Notes under the pieces: model-generated
Database searches by the model: none
Told to the model about the DNA's origin: nothing
What the model saw: the letters and a program-made list of their open reading frames with translations, nothing else
Part shown: piece after piece, positions 16,152 through 26,573 of the stretch
Layout of the letters: every line of letters starts with the position of its first letter
How positions within the stretch are numbered: position 1 is the first letter of the stretch
Program-made: the position numbers and the translations under genes
Assembly (NCBI RefSeq): GCF_019655055.1
Contig: NZ_BPFA01000018.1
Location: 1 to 64,000 of the forward strand
Source: Shewanella sp. MBTL60-112-B2
Lineage (GTDB): Bacteria; Pseudomonadota; Gammaproteobacteria; Enterobacterales; Shewanellaceae
DNA length: 64,000 bases
Direction of reading: 5' to 3'

Positions 16152-18548
16152 ATGAAACCAGCTGAGACTGAGCCACAACTTATCAAGGGGCGAGTGCTAA
16201 CCCGCCACGGGATTAACCGTCAAGGTAGCCTGAACTTGCAGTATTTTGTTCAGACTGACAAGGGGCCAGTGACAGTTGAAATACCTAACCAAGAACACGT
16301 GTGTTTTGTGCATGAGGCTGATGCGGCTTCATTATTGGCTAGCCCTGATCTTAGAGGCGTTCGCCGAAGCTCGGTCGCGCTTAATAGTTTTGCGAACACG
16401 CCCGTTGAGGCTCTCTATTGTGTTGATGGTCGCCAGCAGCGGAATTTGAATCGAGCAGCGAAAGATCTCGATATAGAGCTTTTCGAGTCTGATATCAAAG
16501 TGGAGCATCGTTTTCTGGTCGAACGTTTTATCGCACTGGATGCAGAGTTTTATGGTTATTTTGTTGAAACAGCAGGGCAGTCTTTACCTCAAAAACAGCC
16601 ACTATTTATCGCAAGCCGAGCGCGTCAGGCTGTTTCGTCGATAAAGCTCAATGCCATCTCTTTAGATTTTGAGTGTAGCTTCTCTGGGGAGCTGTACTCC
16701 GTTGGGCTATATGGCCAAACGACAGATGCTTGCGTCTATCAAAAGGTTATTATGGTTGGCGAGGTTGAAGCCACTGAGGAAAACTACATTGAGTGGGTGG
16801 AGAACGAAGCGGCACTAATCAAGCGTCTTATTAGCTGGTTTCAGGAGTACGATCCCGACATCATTATTGGCTGGTCAGTGGTCACTTTCGATCTCGCACT
16901 GCTTTATCGCCGAGCTAAACACCATGGTATTGCATTAACGATAGGGCGTGATAATCATCCTCTGGGTTGGAAGGTAGAAGATAAATATCGGCCTGAAACG
17001 CTTTCGTTACCAGGACGAGTGGTTTTAGATGGAATTGATTGGCTTAAAGCGGCCTTCTATCAATTCGACCGCTATTCATTAGAGTTCGTCTCACAAGCAC
17101 TGCTAGATGAAGGCAAGGCTATTCACAATGTTGATAACCGTATGGATGAGATCAACGAACTTTTCTTAAATAATAAGCCTGCACTGGCGCACTATAACCT
17201 TACTGATTGTCGACTGGTGTGGGATATTTTTGAAAAAACACACCTATTTGATTTTGCGATTGAACGAGCAAAATTAACAGGGCTTGAACTCGGACGAGTA
17301 GGTGCCTCGGTAGCAGCATTTAATAACTTGTATCTGCCTCACTTGCACCGCGCGGGTTATGTCGCTCCGAGTAAACCCGCCAGCGACGGCATAGAGAGCC
17401 CTGGTGGATATGTGATGGACTCGGTTCCGGGCTTATATCAACATATTTTAGTATTGGATTTTAAGAGTCTGTATCCTTCTATTATCCGCACATTCTTAAT
17501 CGATCCTAAGGGCTTGGTAGAAGGGTTAACGCAAGCAGAAGAGCAAACTGTTAGCGGCTTTCTTGGCGCTCAGTTTAGTCGTGAAAAGCCAATTCTCCCC
17601 ATGCTGATCAAAAACTTGTCTGAACAAAGAGAGCTGGCTAAGGCACATAATGATGGCCCTTTATCGCAAGCGATAAAAATCATCATGAACTCCCTCTATG
17701 GTGTGCTAGGTTCTCGGGGCTGTGTGTTTCATGATGCAAGACTCGCGAGTTCGATTACCATGCGTGGTCATGAAATCATGAAGCAAACCCGGAGTTGGAT
17801 CGAGGCAGAAGGCTTCAAGGTTATTTATGGTGACACTGACTCCACCTTCGTCTGGTTAGGCGATGACTTTAAGCAAGATGAGGTTGCACATACGGGCAAA
17901 TCTTTAGCTGCCAAAGTAAACCAGCTATGGCGCGACAAACTGACTAAAGAGTTTAAGTTAGAAAGCTTTTTAGAGTTAGAGTTCGAAACGCATTTTGAGC
18001 AATTCTTTATGCCGACACTAAGGGGGTCAGTAGAGGGGTCTAAAAAACGTTATGTAGGTACAAAGCGCCAAGCTACAGGTGAGTTAGGGTTAGTGTTCAA
18101 GGGGATGGAGCAAGTGCGTAGTGATTGGTCGCCCTTGGCGCGGCGAATTCAATATGAACTTTATGAGCGCTTATTCCAGCATTTGGATGTAAAAACGTAC
18201 CTTAGAGAAATTATCGATAGCCTGCACAGCGGTGAGCTTGACGATGAACTTATCTTTACTAAGCATTTGCGACGTAACCTTGAAGATTATACGGCTAAAT
18301 CTGCGCCGCATTTAAAAGTAGCCCGTGCATTATGTGACATCACTCAAGATCAACGCTTTGCTAAGCGTGGGACACGGATCGAATATGTCATGACCTTAAA
18401 TGGCGCTGAACCAGCTGAATATATGTCGAGTTTAATGGATTACGATTATTATCTTTCACGCCAATTAGAACCGATTGCCGAACCGGTCCTTTCAATAATG
18501 AAAACTAGTTTCAGTGAGGTTGCGACGAATCAGATGTCGTTAATTTAG
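16152..18548 (+). CDS. polB: DNA polymerase II (family B)
   Basis: A 798-residue family B polymerase close in length to E. coli Pol II (783). The exonuclease domain contains SLDFECSFSG (Exo I, Asp-x-Glu) and IIGWSVVTFDL (Exo II). The polymerase domain contains DFKSLYPSIIRTF (motif A), KIIMNSLYGVLG (motif B) and YGDTDSTF (motif C, Tyr559-Asp563). Pol II is a proofreading polymerase that works in translesion synthesis and fork restart. It diverges from dinG across a LexA box, which indicates DNA-damage induction. No terminator was seen between it and the porin gene. Confidence 0.97.
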   Translation: MKPAETEPQLIKGRVLTRHGINRQGSLNLQYFVQTDKGPVTVEIPNQEHVCFVHEADAASLLASPDLRGVRRSSVALNSFANTPVEALYCVDGRQQRNLNRAAKDLDIELFESDIKVEHRFLVERFIALDAEFYGYFVETAGQSLPQKQPLFIASRARQAVSSIKLNAISLDFECSFSGELYSVGLYGQTTDACVYQKVIMVGEVEATEENYIEWVENEAALIKRLISWFQEYDPDIIIGWSVVTFDLALLYRRAKHHGIALTIGRDNHPLGWKVEDKYRPETLSLPGRVVLDGIDWLKAAFYQFDRYSLEFVSQALLDEGKAIHNVDNRMDEINELFLNNKPALAHYNLTDCRLVWDIFEKTHLFDFAIERAKLTGLELGRVGASVAAFNNLYLPHLHRAGYVAPSKPASDGIESPGGYVMDSVPGLYQHILVLDFKSLYPSIIRTFLIDPKGLVEGLTQAEEQTVSGFLGAQFSREKPILPMLIKNLSEQRELAKAHNDGPLSQAIKIIMNSLYGVLGSRGCVFHDARLASSITMRGHEIMKQTRSWIEAEGFKVIYGDTDSTFVWLGDDFKQDEVAHTGKSLAAKVNQLWRDKLTKEFKLESFLELEFETHFEQFFMPTLRGSVEGSKKRYVGTKRQATGELGLVFKGMEQVRSDWSPLARRIQYELYERLFQHLDVKTYLREIIDSLHSGELDDELIFTKHLRRNLEDYTAKSAPHLKVARALCDITQDQRFAKRGTRIEYVMTLNGAEPAEYMSSLMDYDYYLSRQLEPIAEPVLSIMKTSFSEVATNQMSLI

Positions 18549-18781
18549 GTTGAGCTTCATTAATTTCCCGCTAATTAAATGTTAACAAATGGTTTAATCC
18601 TTTGTCAGTTCTGTGTTTGCTAGTTAATTAGGTGCAAAATCTAGCAAATAGTGTGATGTTCGTCTTTGAGTGGTTACTAATCTTTTGTTAATCTCAAATT
18701 CTATCAGGATAGAAAGAAAACAACGGAATGGAAGACAAATAGAATGAAGCAGACTGAACAACATTAAGGTTAGGCAAATAA

Positions 18782-19984
18782 ATGAAAAAGACTCTAGTAG
18801 CATCGGCTTTAGCCGCAGTGATATTTGTACCAACAGCATCAGCAATTGAAATTTATAAAGATGACAAAAACGCAGTAGAAATTGGTGGTTATGTTGATGC
18901 TCGCATCATCAATACTCAAGGTGCTACAGAAGTGGTTAACGGCGCTTCACGTATTAATTTCGGTTTTACTCGCCAGATGACCGATGGCTGGAAAGCATTC
19001 ACTAAACTAGAGTGGGGCGTTAACCCATTCGGTAACACTGACATCGTTTACAATAGCGACAGTACATTAGAGTCTCAAAGTGGCGACTTCTTAAATAACC
19101 GTCTTGGTTATGTAGGTCTTGCACACGACACATATGGTTCTATTACAATTGGTAAGCAATGGGGCGCATGGTACGACGTAGTTTACAACACTAACTACGG
19201 TTTCGTATGGGATGGTAACGCGTCAGGTACTTACACATATAACAAAGCAGACGGCGCCGTAAACGGTACTGGTCGCGGTGACAAAACAGTTCAATATCGT
19301 AATGCATTCGGTGACTTTAGCTTCGCACTACAAGCTCAGTTAAAGCAGGACGAGTTCAATGTAAATGAAACGGCTACAGGTGCTAGCGCTGTGTTCCCGA
19401 CAACTGCAATGGCTACCACTGCAGATGCTGTAACAACTGTTGAGTACAACTATACTTACGGTGGTTCTGCGACTTACAACGTAACTGAAAACCTAGTAGT
19501 TACTGCTGGTTTTAACTTTGGTGAGTTTGAAGGAACGACTTCAGTAGGTAAGCGTTTAACTGAAACTGACTCTATCTACGGTCTAGGTGCGAGCTGGGGT
19601 AACTGGGGTGGTGAAGGTGTTTACGCAGCATTTAACGTAAACAAGCAAGAATTCCACGATACCGATAACTTGGGACGTATGATCCAAGATGCATGGGGTC
19701 TAGAATCAATCGCTTCTTACAAGTTCGATAACGGTATTCGTACATTCGTTTCTTACAACATCTTAGAAGCTGGCGACGAATACGAAGCGGCTTACAATGG
19801 TGATGTATTCAAGCGTCAGTTTGCAGTTGCTGGTGTTCACTATGTATGGGACTCAAGCACAGTTCTTTACCTAGAAGGTCGTAAAGATTTCAGTGATTTC
19901 ACTAGCGTTGATAAAGTACAGCAAGCAGCGATGGAAGTTTCTGAAGATGACGGTATCGCAATTGGTATCCGTTACACACTTTAA
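18782..19984 (+). CDS. Outer-membrane porin
   Basis: A 400-residue Gram-negative general porin: signal peptide MKKTLVASALAAVIFVPTASA, then a mature protein starting IEIYKDDKNAVEIGGYVDARI, typical of OmpC-type 16-strand trimers. Strand-like alternation, many aromatic girdle residues, and the terminal GIRYTL with an aromatic residue close to the C-terminus support the barrel. Codon choice is strongly biased, as in highly expressed genes. A strong terminator follows. Substrate selectivity cannot be judged. Confidence 0.93.
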   Translation: MKKTLVASALAAVIFVPTASAIEIYKDDKNAVEIGGYVDARIINTQGATEVVNGASRINFGFTRQMTDGWKAFTKLEWGVNPFGNTDIVYNSDSTLESQSGDFLNNRLGYVGLAHDTYGSITIGKQWGAWYDVVYNTNYGFVWDGNASGTYTYNKADGAVNGTGRGDKTVQYRNAFGDFSFALQAQLKQDEFNVNETATGASAVFPTTAMATTADAVTTVEYNYTYGGSATYNVTENLVVTAGFNFGEFEGTTSVGKRLTETDSIYGLGASWGNWGGEGVYAAFNVNKQEFHDTDNLGRMIQDAWGLESIASYKFDNGIRTFVSYNILEAGDEYEAAYNGDVFKRQFAVAGVHYVWDSSTVLYLEGRKDFSDFTSVDKVQQAAMEVSEDDGIAIGIRYTL

Positions 19985-20005
19985 TTTTGCAATTTTAAAG
20001 TGATT

Positions 20006-20032
20006 AAAGCGCCTATTAAGGCGCTTTTTTTT
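20006..20032 (+). terminator. Rho-independent terminator after the porin gene
   Basis: AAAGCGCCT and AGGCGCTTT pair around ATTA and are followed by a T-run, 22 bases after the stop. Confidence 0.9.
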
Positions 20033-20831
20033 GCTTGTTGTTTTTTTGGCAATTAATCTGGTTATTCAATCTAGTTATAAATGAATGGAAAATTGTATTT
20101 GTCAGGTGAAACCCAGCATAGATTTAGACTAAGTTTTCTCTAACTAAGAGTACTTAAATTGTAACATCCACACATATGAATCATCAGTTTGATTGAAAAT
20201 TGCGCGTTCAGTGCGTTTTTTTAATTTTTTTTATACTTCACAATCTTGAAGTGATGACTAATTTAACATTTCTTTTTAAATCAGTTGCTTGCCGCTATCG
20301 CTTTATGGTTTTTGGCCTATGGCGGATGGAATTAATCATTTACAGCAGATTTTCAGTGCTGATTAATTAAAGGGCTCTTTGATACAAATTAGCCGGCAAT
20401 TCTATCGTTGTTGACAAGAGATTAGGGGGAAGTCTTTTGTGTTATTCGGGTCTGGCTGGGTTAGTAGGTTTCATATTGTAGAGCTTTAGCTTTAAAGTTA
20501 TGAGATATGTTATCGTATAAAATTATATGCTTTTTCATGGTCTTATGTCGTTTTTTATGGATGGCACTTATCGCGTAACTTCATCTTCATTTACTGACTT
20601 TTATTCCTATTCCCTTAGATATAGCCAATAAACATCGTTAAAGACTAATTTAGCCGTTGGCTGAACTTGCGTGTATTTGTGTCTATATGTATCAGTTAAA
20701 GCCTTATGTGTTTCAAATGTTGTAAATATGTTTCTGGTGTGTTTTTATTTGTGTGCAAATTCTCACTTATGCAACTTTTTGTTAATGAGTGTGTTGCTAA
20801 AAAAATAAAAGAGAGTCCAGGGAGATTTACA
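20033..20831. other. Long leader region before the TonB-dependent receptor
   Basis: About 800 AT-rich bases without a supported gene. An in-frame upstream start for the receptor (20706) would give 42 residues with two cysteines and no signal-peptide character, so it is not used. The region must hold the receptor promoter; no Fur- or CRP-like site was recognised. Confidence 0.4.
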
Positions 20832-23678
20832 ATGTATAAGAATAACTGTCTAACAAACTCAGTGCGTCTAGCACTTGTTAGTGGCGCTATGACTGCTGCT
20901 TTTACCGCACCAGCAGTGTATGCAGCCGATGAAGAAGTAGAGCGTATTGAAGTAACGGGTTCACGCATTAAGCGAACTGATATGGAGACTTCTTCTCCAA
21001 TTCATGTAATGGATGCTGAGCAGATAAAAATGAGTGGTTTTACCAATGTCGAAGACATTCTAAACCAACTTCCACAACTAGAAACTGCAAGTAACGCTTT
21101 CCAAGCTAACGGCGCCTCAGGTACAGCTTCGCTTGATTTACGTGGTCTAGGTAGTAATCGTACATTAGTACTTATCAACGGCCGTAGAATGCAAGCAGGT
21201 AGTATTACCTCACAGAGTGCCGATATTAACCAAATCCCAGCAGCGCTTATTAAGCGTGTTGAAGTGATGACTGGTGGTGCAGCAGCCGTTTACGGTGCTG
21301 ATGCAGTAGCTGGTGTTGTTAACTTCATCATGGACAATGACTTCGATGGCATTTCAATCAATGTTGGTGCCTCTGGTTATCAGCATAATAATGACAATGG
21401 CTTTATTCAGGGCCTAATGGATGAGAAGGGTTTTGAATATCCGTCAGGCAATACTGATATTGATGGTAAGTCTTATAATATCGATTTAGCAATTGGTAGT
21501 GATTTTGCCGATGGTAAAGGTCACGCTGTAGCTTATGCTGTTTGGCGTCGTAACGATGAGCTACTTCAAGGTGAGCGTGATTACTCTTCTTGTGCACTAA
21601 ATGGTTCACAGTCTGCTTGTGGTGGTTCAGCTAACACACCTCTAGCACACTTTGATATTTACCCTGTAGTTGACGGTGAAGTTGATTACAAGCAAAACTT
21701 TTGGGGTTACACGGATCCAAATGGTAACGGTTTCAAGCCAGATGATGGTTACCGTTATAACTATGCGCCAGTAAACCACTTTATGCGTCCAAATGAGCGT
21801 ATTTCTCTAGGTTCATTTATGAACTACGAAATTAACGACCATGCACGTCCATATGTTGAGCTATCTTTCATGCAGAACCGTACTGCAGGTCAGATTGCTG
21901 AGTCAGGTACTTTCTTTAATGAAGAGTATTTGATGGACTATAACAACCCTCTGCTAACTGAGCTTCAAAAGCAGCAGTTACAAGCAGAATTTAATCAGAC
22001 TGGCGATGATCAATTCGTAGCTTATATTGGTAAGCGTAATGTAGAAGGCGGTGCTCGTTCGAACAACCTAGAGCACAACTCATACCGAATCCTTACTGGT
22101 ATGGAAGGTGACATCAATGATAACTGGTCATACGATGTAAACTTTAATTACTCGGCAACTTCATCTTCATCTGTGTATCAGAATGACCTACTTGCACCAA
22201 AAATCGCACCAAGAGTTGGCGCCGTTGATACTGAGTGTGTAGAGGCTGATGGTTGTTTATATTACAACGTATTTGAACCAGGCGGAGTAACAGCCGAGCA
22301 AGCAGCGCAGCTTGCTGGTGTGGGTATCCAGACTGGTCTAGTAACGCAAACTATTTATAGTGGTTATGTTACTGGTGATATCGGTGTGACCATTCCTTCT
22401 GCATCTGATCCAATTGCGATGGTATTTGGTTTTGAGCGTCGTGAGCAAGATTACGAAAGAATCTCAGATACAGTATATGAAGAAGGTCAACTACTCGGTC
22501 AAGGTGGTCCAAACACTAGTCTTAACGGTGAAATTGACGTAAACGAACTATATACCGAATTCCAAATCCCTGTACTAGACAACTTAGGATTTGACTTTGG
22601 TGCTCGTTACTCTGATTACTCAACTTCAGGTGGCAACTGGACATACAAAGTAGGTGCTGATTATACATTGGCTGATGCATATATGTTCCGTGCAAGCTTT
22701 AACCGCGCAGTTCGTGCACCAAATGTTGCCGAGTTATTTGACTCACAAAGCATTGGTCTATGGTCTGGTGCTGATGGCTGTGCAACCGATGAAGATGGTA
22801 ATATTGCATTCAGTGCAGCTCAATGTGCTAATACTGGTGTCTCTATGGATCAGTATGGCAATATTGGTTCTTCGCCAGCAGGTCAGTACAACGAATTTGC
22901 GGGTGGTAACCCTGAGCTAGACCCTGAAGAAGCAGAAACTATTACTTTAGGTTTAGTTGCTAACCCATTAGATAACTTTAGTTTCTCTCTAGATTACTTC
23001 AACATTGAAATGGAAAACGTGATCAGTACTGTTGGTGCTGAGCGAATCCTAAATATCTGTGCAGAAACAGGTGATGATGCATTCTGTCAAAATGTTCAGC
23101 GTAGTGCTTCTGGTAGCCTATGGTTAGGCCAAAGCGGCTATGTTGTTAACCTAAGTGACAATATTGGTGGTCGCTCTTGGGAAGGTATTGATGCTGCGGC
23201 TCAATACAACATTGAACTTGGAAGTGGCGACCTTTCTTTCGACATCATTGGTTCTTATGCAATGAAGAAAGAAATTCAACCAATTAAAGGTAATGACGCA
23301 CTATCATATGATTGTGCCGGTACTATTAGTTCAGATTGTTTTGCGACTCCAGAGTGGAGACACACATTTACAGCTAAGTACTCTGCAGCAGATTGGGTGT
23401 TAGCAGCTAAGTGGCGTTACTTTGGTGCAATTGATTACGAAGGCACTGCAGATACGCGTTTAGCAGAGCAAGGTGGAATTGATGCTTATAACTACTTTGA
23501 CCTAAATGGTACTTATGTATTTACCGACTACATGTCTGTAACTGCGGGTATGAACAACTTGTTCGATAAAGAGCCACCAATGGTAGGTAACTCACTTTCA
23601 ACTAACGCGAATACTATCGCAGGTTTCTATGACACGCTTGGTCGTTTCATGCACGTAAGTGTTAACCTTAAGTTCTAA
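20832..23678 (+). CDS. TonB-dependent outer-membrane receptor
   Basis: A 948-residue receptor. The signal peptide ends at AAFTAPAVYAADEE. The plug domain begins after EEVERIEVTGSRIKRTDMET, a TonB-box-like N-terminus common in marine gammaproteobacteria, and includes the LDLRGLGSNRTLVLINGRR plug core. The C-terminal barrel ends MHVSVNLKF with a terminal Phe. The ligand is not known; receptors of this subtype often take up oligosaccharides, peptides or chelates rather than siderophores. The ATG at 20832 is preceded by GGGAG and starts a good signal peptide. The TonB system that would energise it begins 750 bases downstream, after a terminator. Confidence 0.93.
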   Translation: MYKNNCLTNSVRLALVSGAMTAAFTAPAVYAADEEVERIEVTGSRIKRTDMETSSPIHVMDAEQIKMSGFTNVEDILNQLPQLETASNAFQANGASGTASLDLRGLGSNRTLVLINGRRMQAGSITSQSADINQIPAALIKRVEVMTGGAAAVYGADAVAGVVNFIMDNDFDGISINVGASGYQHNNDNGFIQGLMDEKGFEYPSGNTDIDGKSYNIDLAIGSDFADGKGHAVAYAVWRRNDELLQGERDYSSCALNGSQSACGGSANTPLAHFDIYPVVDGEVDYKQNFWGYTDPNGNGFKPDDGYRYNYAPVNHFMRPNERISLGSFMNYEINDHARPYVELSFMQNRTAGQIAESGTFFNEEYLMDYNNPLLTELQKQQLQAEFNQTGDDQFVAYIGKRNVEGGARSNNLEHNSYRILTGMEGDINDNWSYDVNFNYSATSSSSVYQNDLLAPKIAPRVGAVDTECVEADGCLYYNVFEPGGVTAEQAAQLAGVGIQTGLVTQTIYSGYVTGDIGVTIPSASDPIAMVFGFERREQDYERISDTVYEEGQLLGQGGPNTSLNGEIDVNELYTEFQIPVLDNLGFDFGARYSDYSTSGGNWTYKVGADYTLADAYMFRASFNRAVRAPNVAELFDSQSIGLWSGADGCATDEDGNIAFSAAQCANTGVSMDQYGNIGSSPAGQYNEFAGGNPELDPEEAETITLGLVANPLDNFSFSLDYFNIEMENVISTVGAERILNICAETGDDAFCQNVQRSASGSLWLGQSGYVVNLSDNIGGRSWEGIDAAAQYNIELGSGDLSFDIIGSYAMKKEIQPIKGNDALSYDCAGTISSDCFATPEWRHTFTAKYSAADWVLAAKWRYFGAIDYEGTADTRLAEQGGIDAYNYFDLNGTYVFTDYMSVTAGMNNLFDKEPPMVGNSLSTNANTIAGFYDTLGRFMHVSVNLKF

Positions 23679-23726
23679 TGTTTAGCTTTAATACTTAGTT
23701 CTAAATTTAATTAATAAAATAGTGTT

Positions 23727-23757
23727 TAAAAGCCACCTTTAAGGTGGCTTTTTTTTT
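23727..23757 (+). terminator. Rho-independent terminator after the receptor gene
   Basis: AAAAGCCACC and GGTGGCTTTT pair around TTTAA and are followed by a long T-run. Confidence 0.9.
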
Positions 23758-24435
23758 GTGCAAAATTTGATTTGCTTCGCCCACGTAAAGTATGTGCGAT
23801 ATTCGCTAAACCAATGCTCTTTATAGTCCTGAAACTTGCTTTAAGCGGCAGTGAGATATAACAATTTCTTATAGGTAAATTTTATACAATAAGCATATAT
23901 TCTTGTTCAGTTAAGTTAAAACCTGTCCCTGAGTATACAGTCAGTAAAATAGCTATCAGCTTAGTGTTTTTATCAGCTTCCCCTTATTTGCAGGCGAAAA
24001 AAGCACCGTTAAAAAGTATATAAGAAACTGGTTTTACCAGATCGTGTTAATGATATGTTAAATGTCAATTTAGTGGGGGCGCGAATTAAACTTATTTTAA
24101 TCAAGCGCTTATGGTTATGGTTTTGTGGTGATGCTATTTCCTGTTCCACGCTTATTAACACGGATTATTTGGAAATGCCGCTTTTGGTTGTTTTACCCCC
24201 TTTAAGGGAGTTTTCTACTAGTTTTTGGTGTTCCCAAATGTTGACACAGGTCAACATTTTGTGAAATGATGCCAGCGGGTCTACATCCTCGAAGGTGTAG
24301 AAAAGGGAAGATAATAATTAACAATCACAATAGAAAGACAGGCTTAGGCAATAGGGAACTAAAGCAAAATAAGCGCATGCACCCTGTTGTCGATAAGTTA
24401 AAGCTTTTTTAATCACTTCAAATTGGTTGGGAACT
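23758..24435. other. Intergenic region upstream of the TonB operon
   Basis: About 680 bases without a supported gene. It contains a small hairpin, TCTAC/GTAGA (around 24280-24300), and the sequence GATAATAATTAACAATC (about 24310) with weak similarity to a Fur box. A 69-codon frame at 24055 has no ribosome site and no recognisable content. Confidence 0.35.
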
Positions 24436-25218
24436 ATGTCCAAGGTAAGCAATAAAACAAAAATCGCTACAGCGCTCATTGGCGCACTAGCCTTAGCAGG
24501 CAGCAACTTAGTGATTGCCGATCCTCTTTCTGACGCTCAGAAAGCTGACGCTAAAATTCACGCTGAAGCTGCATCGTCTCAGAAGAAAGTTGATAAGTAT
24601 TTTGACCAAGCTCAGGACATGTTGTTCGAGTATGGGTCAGTTGCTGATGAACGTGAATCACTAAAATCTTATAACGACTACGTAGCAGGTCTGGTTGCAG
24701 ATCAAGAAGCTACAATGAAATCTATTCAAGGTGACATCAACGGCGTTGATGCATTACGTCAAGGCGTAGTGCCATTGATGTTTAAAATGGTTGATGCATT
24801 AGAGCAATTTGTCGCTCTTGATCTTCCATTTAACACTGAAACACGTGTTGAGCGTGTTAACAATCTTAAGAACCTTCTTAATAGTGCTGAAGTAACCCTT
24901 GCTGAAAAGTATCGTCTAATTCTAGATGCTTACTCAATTGAGCGTGAATACGGCAGCTTCGTTGCAGTTAAAACGGGTCAGCTAGAGCTTAACGGTAAAG
25001 AAGTACTTGTAGACTTCTTTAACTTAGGTCGTGTTGCACTATATGCACAAAGCTTAGACGGTAAGTCTGCTTGGATGTATAACGATGAAACTAAAGGCTG
25101 GGATCCGCTAGATGATAGCTACCTACGCGAACTAACTAAAGGTATCCGTATCGCTCGTAAACAAGGCGCACCGGATCTATTCTCGTTACCAATCCCTGCT
25201 GCGGAGGCTGCACAATAA
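24436..25218 (+). CDS. DUF3450 family periplasmic protein
   Basis: A 260-residue protein with a signal peptide (TALIGALALAGSNLVIA) and a helical first half (SDAQKADAKIHAEAASSQKKVDKYFDQAQ) followed by a globular domain ending in LPIPAAEAAQ. DUF3450 genes regularly precede MotA/TolQ/ExbB genes in TonB2-type clusters of Shewanella and Vibrio relatives. The partner role is inferred from this context; no catalytic motif is seen. Its stop overlaps the next start by one base (TAATG). A TTG three codons upstream is less likely than the ATG used. Confidence 0.85.
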   Translation: MSKVSNKTKIATALIGALALAGSNLVIADPLSDAQKADAKIHAEAASSQKKVDKYFDQAQDMLFEYGSVADERESLKSYNDYVAGLVADQEATMKSIQGDINGVDALRQGVVPLMFKMVDALEQFVALDLPFNTETRVERVNNLKNLLNSAEVTLAEKYRLILDAYSIEREYGSFVAVKTGQLELNGKEVLVDFFNLGRVALYAQSLDGKSAWMYNDETKGWDPLDDSYLRELTKGIRIARKQGAPDLFSLPIPAAEAAQ

Positions 25219-26573
25219 TGAAGAAGTTTATCACTACAGCAATCGTTGCTGCGACCCTGTCATTATCGGCCGGTATTGCTAGCGCTGCAGATGCACCCAA
25301 AACAATCGACCAACTACTTAACCAAGTAAAAGTTGATCGTGCTAATGCATCTAAGACAAATGCAAAGCGTGAGCAAGAGTTTAAAAATGAACGTGGCGAT
25401 AAAGCTGCATTACTAAAGCGTGAGAAAAATGCTTTAGCAGCAGAGCGTCAACGCGGAAAAGACTTAAACCAAGCGTTTTTGGATAACGAGCGTAAAATCG
25501 GTCAGTTAGAAGAAGACTTAAAAACTGCTCAAGGTGACTTGGGTGAGATGTTTGGTGTTGTTAAAGGTGACGCGGGCGATTTCGCTGGCAAGCTAGCAAG
25601 CTCAAACATCTCTGCACAGTATCCTGGTCGTGATGTATTTATTGCAGATCTTGGTGCACGTAAGCAACTTCCAAAAATCGATGAGCTAGAGCGTTTCTGG
25701 GAAGAAGCACTGTTTGAAATGGCTGAGTCTGGAAAAGTTGTTAAGTTTGAAGGTGCTGTTACGGGTATCGATGGAAGTGTAAATAACACAACTATTACTC
25801 GTGTTGGTCCGTTTAACTTATTAGCTGATGGCAAGTATGTTGTTTACAACGCAGAGCTTGGCCTAGTACAGGAGCTTTCACAGCAGCCTGACGGTTACCA
25901 AACAAAGCCTATTGCTGGTTTTGAAGCTGCAACATCGGGTGTATCAAAGCTTTATATCGATCCTATCAGAGGTACGCTGCTTAATATCTTCACTGGTAAA
26001 GCAACCATTGAAGAGCGTATCGAAGCGGGTGGTACTATCGGTTATATCATCATCGGTCTACTAGTTCTTGGTGCGCTAATCTCTATCGAGCGTCTAATCA
26101 CACTAGGTGTTGTTGGTGCTAAAGTTAAGGCGCAGCGTAAGAACCTTGATAACCCAGGTAATAACGCACTAGGTCGTGTACTTAAAGCTTACCAAGACAA
26201 TAAAGATGTTGATGTTGAAACACTAGAGCTGAAACTTGATGAAGCAATTCTGAAAGAAACACCTGCTCTTGAGTCTCGTATCTCAATCATTAAGGTTCTT
26301 GCCGCTATCGCACCTATGATGGGTCTACTTGGTACAGTAACCGGTATGATTGCAACCTTCCAAAGCATCCAGTTGTTCGGTACGGGCGATCCTAAGCTTA
26401 TGGCTGGTGGTATCTCTATGGCACTTATGACTACGGTTCAAGGTCTAGTTGCTGCACTACCGCTAATGCTTATGCATGCGATTGTAATCGCACGTAGCAA
26501 GTCAATTGTACAAGTACTTGAAGAACAAAGTGCTGGTATCGTTGCTTCACACGCTGAGAAGAGGAAAGCCTAA
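25218..26573 (+). CDS. MotA/TolQ/ExbB proton channel with periplasmic coiled-coil extension
   Basis: A 451-residue protein. The signal peptide (1-23) and a long charged helical region (about 30-115, many K, E, R and N) precede a periplasmic domain. The MotA/TolQ/ExbB domain starts near 270, with hydrophobic segments at IGYIIIGLLVLGALISIERL, LAAIAPMMGLLGTVTGMIATF and MALMTTVQGLVAALPLMLMHAI. This two-part design resembles TtpC of Vibrio TonB2 systems, which is needed in addition to ExbB2 and ExbD2. It should help harvest proton-motive force for the TonB encoded three genes later. Its stop overlaps the next start (TAATG). Confidence 0.9.
   Translation: MKKFITTAIVAATLSLSAGIASAADAPKTIDQLLNQVKVDRANASKTNAKREQEFKNERGDKAALLKREKNALAAERQRGKDLNQAFLDNERKIGQLEEDLKTAQGDLGEMFGVVKGDAGDFAGKLASSNISAQYPGRDVFIADLGARKQLPKIDELERFWEEALFEMAESGKVVKFEGAVTGIDGSVNNTTITRVGPFNLLADGKYVVYNAELGLVQELSQQPDGYQTKPIAGFEAATSGVSKLYIDPIRGTLLNIFTGKATIEERIEAGGTIGYIIIGLLVLGALISIERLITLGVVGAKVKAQRKNLDNPGNNALGRVLKAYQDNKDVDVETLELKLDEAILKETPALESRISIIKVLAAIAPMMGLLGTVTGMIATFQSIQLFGTGDPKLMAGGISMALMTTVQGLVAALPLMLMHAIVIARSKSIVQVLEEQSAGIVASHAEKRKA

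Noticed and set aside
24055..24264. 69-codon frame upstream of the TonB operon
   Set aside because: No ribosome site, mixed composition and no motif; best left as intergenic.
24310..24330. Possible Fur box before the TonB operon
   Set aside because: GATAATAATTAACAATC has only partial similarity and lacks the second arm; too weak beside the site at 56188.
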